Shown: in pieces, positions 15,888 to 20,999 of the stretch
Position numbering within the stretch: the first letter of the stretch is position 1
Layout: each line of letters starts with the position of its first letter
Made by a program: the position numbers and the translations under genes
Source of the DNA: an uncultured Desulfovibrio sp.
Lineage (GTDB): Bacteria; Desulfobacterota; Desulfovibrionia; Desulfovibrionales; Desulfovibrionaceae
Assembly: GCA_900547595.1 (NCBI GenBank)
Contig: URHE01000031.1
Coordinates: forward strand, 1 to 20,999
Length of the DNA stretch: 20,999 bases
Direction: 5' to 3'
Notes under the pieces: generated by a model
The model's database searches: none
What the model was told of the DNA's origin: nothing
What the model saw: the letters and a program-made list of their open reading frames with translations, nothing else

Positions 15888-15911
15888 GGGGCGGGGCCCA
15901 GGCTCCGCCCC
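15888..15911 (+). terminator. Strong stem-loop with T-run in the leader of the 15930 gene
   Basis: A 10-bp stem (one G-U pair) with four-base loop CCAG, followed on the + strand by TTTT. It has terminator form, but no + strand gene lies to its left within 2 kb. It stands only seven bases before the Shine-Dalgarno of the 15930 gene, so it may be an attenuator or a leftover terminator at a recombination joint. Confidence 0.45.
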
Positions 15912-15929
15912 TTTTAAAAGGATGACCGC

Positions 15930-16274
15930 ATGAAGATTTCCCCCGCCGACATCCCCGCCATCTATGCGGGCTATGTGGACAGCGAGCTTGCGCCCAAGGC
16001 GGCGAGTTCCCTCCAGCGCTTCCTCGCGCACGGCTCCGTGTTCGTGGCGCAGCGCAAGACCGAGGCATTCTTTGCCGAACCGGGCCGCAGGCAACAGCTC
16101 ATGGCCATGGGCGTCATGGGCGATGACGGCCTCATCGATCTGGACTACCTGCGCGAAATGGCGACCTACGCCATGCAGCAGTCCGGCGGCAAGGTGACGG
16201 CCTTGGGCCTCATCCTTGACCAGTCCGATATCGACAAGCTCTACCAGCTTGGCAAAGCGGTGGCGCACGACTAG
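15930..16274 (+). CDS. Small phage protein, function unknown
   Basis: A 114-residue protein that I do not recognise. The start is well supported by AAGGA seven bases upstream. Residues 1-45 are helical with an Ala/Ser-rich turn (ELAPKAASSLQRFL). Residues 60-85 hold GVMGDDGLIDLDYLREM, a hydrophobic-acidic segment. The C-terminus (LGLILDQSDIDKLYQLGKAV) reads as a helix-turn-helix-like pair of helices but lacks a clear HTH signature. There are no cysteines, signal peptide or membrane segment. It is followed 14 bases later by the 16289 gene, so the two form a short + strand operon inside a region otherwise transcribed leftward. Composition is GC-rich like the phage core. Confidence 0.55.
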   Translation: MKISPADIPAIYAGYVDSELAPKAASSLQRFLAHGSVFVAQRKTEAFFAEPGRRQQLMAMGVMGDDGLIDLDYLREMATYAMQQSGGKVTALGLILDQSDIDKLYQLGKAVAHD

Positions 16275-16288
16275 CGCCGGAGGTATAT

Positions 16289-16501
16289 ATGGAATTCAAC
16301 GAATGGCGGATCCGGGCCGCTGAAAAAACCGAGGAAAAGGTGCTCAAGACCGTTGACCACATCATCGAAGAGAGCAAGGGGCATCTCGACAGCGAGGAGC
16401 TGGACGACCTCAAGGACTGCTGGAAGATCCTCTGCATGGCCAGGGAACACCACACCATGCACGAGCAGCGCGCCACCGGCACCATGCCGCCCATGAAATA
16501 G
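16289..16501 (+). CDS. Very small helical phage protein, function unknown
   Basis: A 70-residue charged protein that I do not recognise. A GGAGG six bases before the ATG makes this start convincing. The sequence is predicted helical throughout: WRIRAAEKTEEKVLKTVDHI, then LDSEELDDLKDCWKILCMA, then a His-rich segment AREHHTMHE. The ELDDLKDCWK helix followed by histidines suggests a small helical-bundle protein. Small phage proteins of this shape occur near lysis and regulatory genes, but there is no holin-like membrane helix here. It shares an operon with the 15930 gene and is followed by a strong hairpin at 16526. Confidence 0.55.
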   Translation: MEFNEWRIRAAEKTEEKVLKTVDHIIEESKGHLDSEELDDLKDCWKILCMAREHHTMHEQRATGTMPPMK

Positions 16502-16525
16502 GCCGCATGGCCCTCCCAATGGCAA

Positions 16526-16553
16526 AGCCCCGGTTCCATGTGGAGCCGGGGCT
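16526..16553 (+). terminator. Rho-independent-type terminator, possibly bidirectional
   Basis: A 12-bp stem (one G-U pair) with loop ATGT. It is followed on + by GTATTTATAAA and on - by TTTGCC. It lies 25 bases after the 16289 gene and about 90 bases beyond the end of the leftward 16644 gene, so it can serve both convergent transcripts. Confidence 0.6.
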
Positions 16554-16643
16554 GTATTTATAAAGAAGTCCTAAATCAGAAGACATTCAAATAATCTTGA
16601 AACTCATTAGCTATTGTGTTCTTTAGCTTTCAGTGAATCATGT

Positions 16644-17039
16644 CTATTGAGGTATCGCCCTTATTAAATTTTTTATGATACCAGAAATATTATTAGACTG
16701 TAATATTCCTTCATGTATGCTTTTGATAAGGTGACGTGGTAATCTAAATACAACAGTTGATTTGCTACAATCGAGATTTTTTTGAGTTGTCATTTGTATA
16801 TGTAACTCATCATATTGAATGGATACCCCGTAGGGGAAATAATTAACATATCCACATATATTATAAAAATTACCCTGATTTCCAGATGTTAATGTATAAG
16901 TTCCTGAAATTTTACTTGTTACACAAAATAATACAACATCATCATCTCTTGGAGGAGAAAGTTGTATAAAAAAATAATCACACGCCTCTCGTTGAGTACG
17001 GCTGAATCCATCGGCGAGATAAACATCACCAAAACTCAT
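16644..17039 (-). CDS. Candidate toxin partner of the Panacea antitoxin
   Basis: A 131-residue protein with no family I can name securely. Its ATG overlaps the stop of the upstream Panacea gene (ATGA at 17039-17036), the tight coupling usual for toxin-antitoxin pairs with antitoxin first. The N-terminus GDVYLADG, then FFIQLSPPRDDDVVLFCVTSK, is a strand-rich pattern (GD start, then strand-loop-strand with VTS) that recalls the SH3-barrel MazF/PemK toxins. The spacing and later motifs do not let me claim that family. The C-terminus ends in two helices (LPRHLIKSIHEGIL, GIIKNLIRAI). It is AT-rich. It could instead be an effector of unrelated fold. Confidence 0.5.
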   Translation of the reverse strand: MSFGDVYLADGFSRTQREACDYFFIQLSPPRDDDVVLFCVTSKISGTYTLTSGNQGNFYNICGYVNYFPYGVSIQYDELHIQMTTQKNLDCSKSTVVFRLPRHLIKSIHEGILQSNNISGIIKNLIRAIPQ

Positions 17040-17668
17040 AATTCTTGAACCGCAGATTTCGCAGCTTTTGATTTTTCAATCATTGCATATGTATTATTTT
17101 TTAATAAATCATCGCACGAATCCAATTCAATATTAAATTCAATAGTTCTTCCTTTTCCACTACCTCCTGCCCATGTACGTTTCCATGGTTGTGATTTTGT
17201 ATATATTAATTCATCATTCTCAATTTTTTGATTGGTATCAAAAAGTTTTGATACTCTATCCATAGTATCTAATTCATTAGGACTAAAATAGATTGGATTA
17301 AATTTTTTATTTTTTTTGACTATTAAATAATTATCAATTTTATAATTATGATTTAAAAAACAAGAGTAATTATGAACAGTATTTTTTCCTATAATATTTT
17401 TACAATCAATTATTTTATATAATTCATACTTTTTATATTTCTTTTTCATTTTTTTTACTAATTCAGAATATATTCTTTTTGGAATTGGACCAATCTCTTG
17501 CGCAGTATATTTTAAATCGGTAATTGTATTTCCTCTATAAATATAGTTAAACATGTCACTAAAATATAATAATTTACTTAAATATGTGAAATTAATACTA
17601 TTCTTTTTTTCTACAAAGTAAAGAATAATATTTTGAACGCGTTCTTTATTATAGGATATTGTCTTCAT
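17036..17668 (-). CDS. Panacea-domain (SocA/DUF4065-like) antitoxin
   Basis: A 210-residue protein. Residues 1-75 carry the Panacea signature: VQNIILYFVEKKNSINFTYLSKLLYFSD (key parts ILYFVEK and LSKLLYFSD), then the YRGNTIT turn, YTAQEIGPIPKRIYSEL with the invariant GP.P..IY. The C-terminal part has YFSPNELDTMDRVS and QPWKRTW, also typical. Panacea proteins neutralise diverse neighbouring toxins; SocA acts as a proteolytic adaptor. The ATG at 17668 has only a weak AGAG upstream. The gap to the preceding gene is 25 bases, so it may be read from the same transcript. The segment is the most AT-rich in the window, with lysine-rich coding, a strong sign of separate origin. Confidence 0.75.
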   Translation of the reverse strand: MKTISYNKERVQNIILYFVEKKNSINFTYLSKLLYFSDMFNYIYRGNTITDLKYTAQEIGPIPKRIYSELVKKMKKKYKKYELYKIIDCKNIIGKNTVHNYSCFLNHNYKIDNYLIVKKNKKFNPIYFSPNELDTMDRVSKLFDTNQKIENDELIYTKSQPWKRTWAGGSGKGRTIEFNIELDSCDDLLKNNTYAMIEKSKAAKSAVQEL

Positions 17669-17693
17669 ATCTGCTCTACACCAAATGTTTTTG

Positions 17694-18626
17694 TTAATTT
17701 ATGTTAATATCTATCAATTCCCAGCGTACAGACGGATGCGCAGTATCATTTTTTGTTGTTACCGTTTGTTTAATGAATGCTTTACAATGCTTGTCCATAA
17801 ATTCAGTATTCATTGTGGTGATGAATATATCATCGACGTTCTTCGCTATTCTTCCTGAGATAGATGCCCCATACTTTGCGATGTCATCGGGAATAAAGTC
17901 AAATCGTCTCTTGACGCCAACAGCCCCTTTAAAAGTGCCAGAAATTTCTTTTTCATATGATTTAACTTCAGAAATATTTTTTATAAATATATCTGAGGAT
18001 TTTATCTCCTCTTTTCTTATGGATACACTGTTCGTATATGTTTCTATTGAAACTGATGCACTATTTTTTGAAAGACAATCGATAAAATCTTTTAGAGAGG
18101 AAAAAACGCGAGAATTCATGGCCTGCAATTCAATTTCTTCGTTAAGACTGTCAGGAACCATGTCACCAAGTAGAGAGGTCGCTTGCTGAATGGCCTCCTG
18201 CAATCTGGACTCAACCAGCGGTTCGCGGTCAACTTGCTCCTGCAGCAGAAAGCCGAAGGAGCCCCGCGGCATCCCGGCCAAGGCAAGCTGTGATTCCTTC
18301 AGGCACGGCATAGGCCCCATGTCGGCAAGCGTACCAGCCGTACTCGCATATATGGCGGAAACAAACTCTTGGAACCGTTTCAAAGCATCGGCTGCAAAAC
18401 CAAGCCCAATACTGTGACTTCCGCAAACAGGCTCGCCTCCGAAATAGACTATGACCTCAGCGGCTTTCTTCCATTCGCCTTGGAGCTCAGAAAGTTCCTC
18501 CTGCAACGACTCAAGACGTCCTTCCAAACTGAGCCGACCAAGCACGTCTTTTTCCGGTGCCTGGGAGAGGAGGTCATTAACGTGATGGATTTCAGACTCT
18601 ATGGATTGCTTAACAATCAGGCTCAT
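17694..18626 (-). CDS. Coiled-coil protein partnered with the nucleotidyltransferase-fold gene, function unknown
   Basis: A 310-residue protein that I cannot place by name. The ATG at 18626 is preferred over 18644 because GGAGG stands seven bases before it. Residues about 15-55 form a charged coiled coil (LEGRLESLQEELSELQGEW). Next comes a segment that looks conserved: YFGGEPVCGSHSIGLGFA (key parts GGEPVCGS and GLGFA), then ALKRFQEFVSAIYA, then MPRGSFGFLL. A helical middle follows. The C-terminal 100 residues are strand-rich (GTFKGAVGVKRRFDFIP, ISGRI, RWELIDI), like a beta-sandwich or barrel. It overlaps the upstream 18610 gene by 17 bases, so the two form a coupled pair. The 5' part is clearly richer in GC than the 3' part, so the gene may be a mosaic. 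Confidence 0.6.
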   Translation of the reverse strand: MSLIVKQSIESEIHHVNDLLSQAPEKDVLGRLSLEGRLESLQEELSELQGEWKKAAEVIVYFGGEPVCGSHSIGLGFAADALKRFQEFVSAIYASTAGTLADMGPMPCLKESQLALAGMPRGSFGFLLQEQVDREPLVESRLQEAIQQATSLLGDMVPDSLNEEIELQAMNSRVFSSLKDFIDCLSKNSASVSIETYTNSVSIRKEEIKSSDIFIKNISEVKSYEKEISGTFKGAVGVKRRFDFIPDDIAKYGASISGRIAKNVDDIFITTMNTEFMDKHCKAFIKQTVTTKNDTAHPSVRWELIDININ

Positions 18627-19203
18627 GATTTTGCCTCCAGTCAATCAATGCCATGAAAAAGTCTTGTTCCTTCCTGCTTTCAGCAAGTTCCAACCTAAGC
18701 ATACCTTTCCATATATTATTGCGTGTATGAGAAAAAATAGAATACCAGTAAGTTACATCATTTATTAAATATCTTGCATCATCAATTAATGATACATCAA
18801 CTATATATGAATCGCAACAATATTTTTTCTTACTCCCTGTTTTGCTTATCAACATATCCTCATAGGCAATATCCTTTAATCGCTGTGGAGAAATGTGATG
18901 TTCGATAAATGATACGACATCAATGTCATTGGGTTCCCTGTCTGTGAGATTTTCTACAAAGCTCCCACCAATCCATTGAAATCCTGTAAAGCTGTTTTGA
19001 AATAAGGCATGACGCAAGCGAACAAAACCACGCAAGATGTCACACCGTGTTGGGCTGGTCCCAAATCGGCAGATCAAGTCGAATACTGAAACCAGGTATG
19101 GAGAACGATTACGTCCTACCGGATCGTGCAACACGGGGGGGAGCAATCCCTCGTGATTAAAATTCGGAATCAGGGTGCTTAGTGGATTTGAGGGATCCAG
19201 CAT
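18610..19203 (-). CDS. Nucleotidyltransferase-fold protein, DUF6932-like
   Basis: A 197-residue protein. The start at 19203 has AAAGGAG at good spacing. IPNFNHEGLLPP (residues 12-23) matches my memory of the DUF6932 opening. Residues 77-97 read WIGGSFVENL and then NDIDVV, with G79-G80-S81, D93 and D95; D136 (IVDVS) is a fitting third acidic residue. GGS-x(n)-DxD followed by a later hDh strand is the signature of the polymerase-beta-like nucleotidyltransferase fold, as in MNT-type antitoxins and AbiEii. All key residues are present, so catalysis is plausible. It is the first gene of a leftward four-gene run and overlaps its partner (17694-18626). The nearby att site and AT-richness point to accessory cargo, perhaps a defence or toxin-antitoxin-like module, which is inference. 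Confidence 0.6.
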   Translation of the reverse strand: MLDPSNPLSTLIPNFNHEGLLPPVLHDPVGRNRSPYLVSVFDLICRFGTSPTRCDILRGFVRLRHALFQNSFTGFQWIGGSFVENLTDREPNDIDVVSFIEHHISPQRLKDIAYEDMLISKTGSKKKYCCDSYIVDVSLIDDARYLINDVTYWYSIFSHTRNNIWKGMLRLELAESRKEQDFFMALIDWRQNHEPDC

Positions 19204-19327
19204 GAAAACTCCTTTCCACCATCGAAGTTATTCAGCTCTCATCAGCCTATCACGCGCCATGTTGCGCTGTCCTCACCCCGCCTGCGCTATCCCCTCCCGC
19301 AGGCCCCCAAATTTGTCTGATAACCAG

Positions 19328-19346
19328 TGCTAACAGATTGCTAACA
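19328..19346 (+). repeat. Paired TGCTAACA direct repeats, candidate integrase arm sites
   Basis: TGCTAACA occurs at 19328-19335 and again at 19339-19346, 11 bases apart start to start (one helical turn), on the phage side of the att core about 100 bases away. This is where tyrosine integrases bind arm sites. No integrase gene is in the window to test it. Confidence 0.4.
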
Positions 19347-19449
19347 TGCCGTTTCTGCGGTTGTTTGTAAACGCATGATTTGCGTAGTCCGTTTTCTAGG
19401 TAAGTGTGTGAAAATGCATTATTTCTATACCTGTAAGGTGAACGGTACA

Positions 19450-19497
19450 GGCCTCCGGAGCCAAAGGTCGTGCGTTCGAATCGCGCCGGGCGCGCCA
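19450..19497 (+). tRNA. 3' part of tRNA-Arg(CCG), truncated at its 5' side by the prophage
   Basis: The segment reads as a tRNA from the anticodon stem onward: anticodon loop CTCCGGA (anticodon CCG at 19455-19457), T arm with stem GTGCG/CGCGC (one G-U pair) around loop TTCGAAT, acceptor 3' strand CGGGCGC, discriminator G, and encoded CCA at 19495-19497. The matching 5' acceptor (GCGCCCG) and D arm are absent upstream, and the outer two pairs of the anticodon stem are already broken. The sequence to the left is therefore not tRNA. This is a duplicated 3' fragment, not a working gene. Confidence 0.8.
19450..19497. other. Prophage attachment site (att) at tRNA-Arg(CCG)
   Basis: Left of this fragment the DNA is phage cargo; right of it are a tRNA-type terminator and ordinary host genes. 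Integrating phages that use tRNA 3' ends leave exactly such a copy at one boundary and the restored tRNA at the other. The intact gene and probably the integrase should lie at the far end of the prophage, outside the window. The identity core should fall within these 48 bases. Confidence 0.75.
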
Positions 19498-19502
19498 TTT
19501 TC

Positions 19503-19537
19503 AGGCACTTGCGATCCTTTCGCGGGTGCCTTTTTTC
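19503..19537 (+). terminator. Rho-independent terminator of the tRNA-Arg locus
   Basis: A 12-bp stem (two G-U pairs) from AGGCAC to GTGCCT with a five-base loop, followed by a run of T (19531-19536). It begins five bases after the encoded CCA, the normal place for a single-tRNA terminator, and belongs to the host side of the junction. Confidence 0.75.
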
Positions 19538-19576
19538 TTCAAGGAGCGGCCTCGCGCGCCGGTGGCCCGGCAGGGG

Positions 19577-20173
19577 TCAATGGGCGTGGGAAGCCGCATC
19601 CCCGGCGGCCTGAAATTCCGGCGGCAGATGCCGCAGGATCCAGCGGGCGCAGCGGCCGGGCGTTCCCCTGCCGGCGTCGCAGCGCAGGGCCGCCCAGGAG
19701 GCATAGAGCGGGGCGCGCTCGCGGTGCAGGTCCGCCACGGTCTGGCCCGGGCCCAGGGAGAGGCCGCGCTGGGGATTGCGGGCAATGCGCCGTTCGATCT
19801 CGTCCAGCGGCACATCCAGATAGACCAGAGGCCCCAGGGAGGCCAGGTGGCGCATGGCCGCTTCCCGGTAGACGACGCTGCCCCCGGTGGCAATGACCGT
19901 GCGCTGCGCGCGGATGGCGCGGATGACGGCGCATTCCACATCCAGAAAGGCATCCCTGTCGAGCGCGTCGGTAAGGTCCTGAAGGCGGCAGCCGTACAGG
20001 GCCTCCATGAGGTGGTCGCTGTCGAGGAAGGCCCAGTCCATCTCCTGCGCCAGCCGGGCGCCGATGGTGCTCTTGCCGGAACCCGCCATGCCGATGAGGA
20101 TGACGCAGGGCAGGGCGTCCGCCGGCGCGGACACAAGACCATGGGAAGGAACCGGGGAAACGGCGGGGGACAT
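19577..20173 (-). CDS. Shikimate kinase-like P-loop kinase (divergent)
   Basis: A 198-residue protein. Walker A is G28-MAGSGKS-T36. LDSDHL (D51, D53) gives the DxD-type metal/substrate aspartates, IATGGSVVY the substrate-site glycine loop, and RERAPLY the late Arg-containing lid helix. Overall plan and length are those of AroK/AroL, which phosphorylate shikimate at the 3-hydroxyl using ATP in aromatic amino-acid synthesis. Two features differ: the usual FRxxE reads FLDVE, and GGG reads GGS, so the shikimate-contacting arginine appears lost and another substrate is possible. The ATG at 20173 has GGAG five bases upstream; the frame is open to 20602, but that part overlaps the divergent promoter region. 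This is a host gene outside the prophage. Confidence 0.75.
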   Translation of the reverse strand: MSPAVSPVPSHGLVSAPADALPCVILIGMAGSGKSTIGARLAQEMDWAFLDSDHLMEALYGCRLQDLTDALDRDAFLDVECAVIRAIRAQRTVIATGGSVVYREAAMRHLASLGPLVYLDVPLDEIERRIARNPQRGLSLGPGQTVADLHRERAPLYASWAALRCDAGRGTPGRCARWILRHLPPEFQAAGDAASHAH

Positions 20174-20396
20174 GGGCACTCCGGGTGGCGGCAAAACGGA
20201 CGCCGGGGGTCGGCCAGACCCGCGCGGGCGTATATGGAAGCGACTCTGCCCAAGGCGCATGTCCCTGTCAAGCCGCGCCCGGGCGCGGAACGAAAAGGCA
20301 AGATTTTGCCGGAAATGGCGCTGGCGGCGGCTGTGCCGCCCTGCTATGCTGGCGGCGACAGATGATGTTTGCCATCGTTCAATATGGGAGGGAATC

Positions 20397-20915
20397 ATGG
20401 ACCATGCGCGTGCGCTTGCCGGGCTGCTGCTTGTGGGGATACTCGTCATGTCGGGCGTGGTTCCGGCTGCCGCGGACGGCGCGGCCCCGGGCGGCCAGGA
20501 GGTCCTCCGCGCCGGAGAAAAGGCTTCCGTGCCCGGGCCGGAGGCATGGTTCACAGGCCGGGTGCGGATAGACCCGCTGTTTCCCGCCACCGCCGAGGCC
20601 AATGTTTCCGGCGCCTATGTGACCTTTGAGCCGGGCGCGCGTTCGGCGTGGCACGAGCATCCCGCCGGGCAGACCCTGGTGGTGATCTCCGGCGTGGGCC
20701 GCACGGGCACCGCCGACGGCACGGTGACGGAGATCCGGCCCGGCGACGTGGTGCGCTGCCCTGTGGGCGTGCGCCACTGGCACGGCGCTTCCCCCACCGT
20801 GGGCATGACCCACATGGCGCTTACCGGCGTCAGGGACGGCAAGAATGCCATCTGGTATGAAAAGGTCAGCGATGCGGACTATAACCGGCCCCTTTCCGGC
20901 CCCGCGGCCCGCTAG
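20397..20915 (+). CDS. Secreted single-domain cupin (hydroxynitrile-lyase/TM1287-like)
   Basis: A 172-residue protein with an N-terminal signal peptide (hydrophobic core LAGLLLVGILVMSGVV, cleavage likely after AAA at residue 26). The cupin barrel has motif 1 W-H86-E-H88-PAG-Q92 and motif 2 IRPGDVV...PVGVRH127WHG. H86, H88, Q92 and H127 are the metal ligands of the GtHNL-type cupins (Mn or similar). HWHGA and MTHMAL are typical of this subgroup. Most members are of unknown natural substrate. The ATG at 20397 follows GGGAGGGA; longer in-frame starts would remove the signal peptide. It is divergent from the kinase gene with about 220 bases between. Host gene. Confidence 0.75.
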   Translation: MDHARALAGLLLVGILVMSGVVPAAADGAAPGGQEVLRAGEKASVPGPEAWFTGRVRIDPLFPATAEANVSGAYVTFEPGARSAWHEHPAGQTLVVISGVGRTGTADGTVTEIRPGDVVRCPVGVRHWHGASPTVGMTHMALTGVRDGKNAIWYEKVSDADYNRPLSGPAAR

Positions 20916-20947
20916 AGCGGTTTCGCAATGAAATTGCGGAACGCTCT
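20914..20947 (+). terminator. Stem-loop after the cupin gene
   Basis: Outer stem AGAGCG/CGCTCT (20914-20919 with 20942-20947) and an inner imperfect stem TTCGCAAT/ATTGCGGAA. It overlaps the cupin stop codon. No U-tract follows, so it may be a weak terminator or an intergenic repeat rather than a true rho-independent site. Confidence 0.4.
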
Positions 20948-20999
20948 GGCGGCTGCGGGAGCAGACGCCCGCGCCGGAATAAGGCGGAAAACCACGCTT

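Noticed and set aside
15883..16068. Upstream part of the minus-strand antirepressor frame
   Set aside because: It is antisense to the well-started 15930 gene and shows no antirepressor N-terminal motif; only the part below 15882 is credible.
19418..19497. Complete tRNA gene at the att site
   Set aside because: No 5' acceptor strand complementary to CGGGCGC and no D arm is present in the 30-40 bases before the anticodon stem.
19250..19498. Minus-strand 82-codon frame reading through the tRNA fragment
   Set aside because: Its start (ARPARFERTTFGSGG) is the familiar false protein made by reading the 3' end of a tRNA backwards.
19375..19896. Plus-strand frame crossing the tRNA fragment and terminator
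   Set aside because: It runs through non-coding RNA and a terminator and then antisense to the kinase gene.
20007..20396. Long upstream extension of the cupin frame
   Set aside because: It overlaps the kinase gene in antisense and would bury the signal peptide. The ATG at 20397 has a strong ribosome site.
1..20999. CRISPR array, insertion sequence or transposase
   Set aside because: No regularly spaced repeats, no transposase motifs and no paired inverted ends were seen.

Overview
The window is the right-hand part of a prophage and the host DNA it joins. Most of it is GC-rich with bacterial gene packing. The host genes past the junction (a divergent shikimate-kinase-like protein, a secreted cupin) and the codon use fit a Desulfovibrio/Bilophila-type bacterium. 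That assignment is inference, since no rRNA or other marker gene is present. No gene-free stretch exceeds 300 bases; the largest are about 246 bases (19204-19449, phage attachment-arm region) and 223 bases (20174-20396, divergent host promoters).

Layout. (1) 1-12657, + strand: a tightly coupled late operon of a short-tailed (podovirus, T7-like) phage. It holds the end of a tail assembly chaperone, tail tubular proteins A and B, a T7 gp14-type internal virion protein, a small conserved phage protein, a helical gp15-like internal protein, and a 2324-residue ejected 'polyvalent' virion protein. The last carries a zincin HExxH site and a probable nuclease-fold insert. Most junctions are ATGA or TGATG overlaps. 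(2) 12658-13603: a GIY-YIG gene bounded by 11-bp direct repeats, a run of stem-loops that looks like a structured RNA, and a small zinc-ribbon protein. (3) 13630-16501: mixed accessory segment with an AT-rich ORC/Cdc6-like AAA ATPase (-), two ORF6C-type antirepressor remnants (-) and two small phage genes (+). (4) 16644-19203: four AT-rich, same-strand, closely spaced genes: a nucleotidyltransferase-fold protein, a coiled-coil partner, a Panacea (SocA-like) antitoxin and a small candidate toxin. (5) 19204-19497: attachment region ending in the 3' part of a tRNA-Arg(CCG), which marks the phage/host junction. (6) 19498-20999: host DNA with a tRNA terminator, the kinase (-) and the cupin (+).

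The late genes together make the tail and the internal core that is injected to carry DNA across the cell envelope. The cargo between 13.6 and 19.2 kb lies outside the virion operon, is of different base composition, and sits beside the att site, where temperate phages commonly carry lysogen-benefit genes. The most promising undescribed system is the two-gene nucleotidyltransferase-fold/coiled-coil module at 17694-19203, possibly acting with the adjacent toxin-antitoxin pair.
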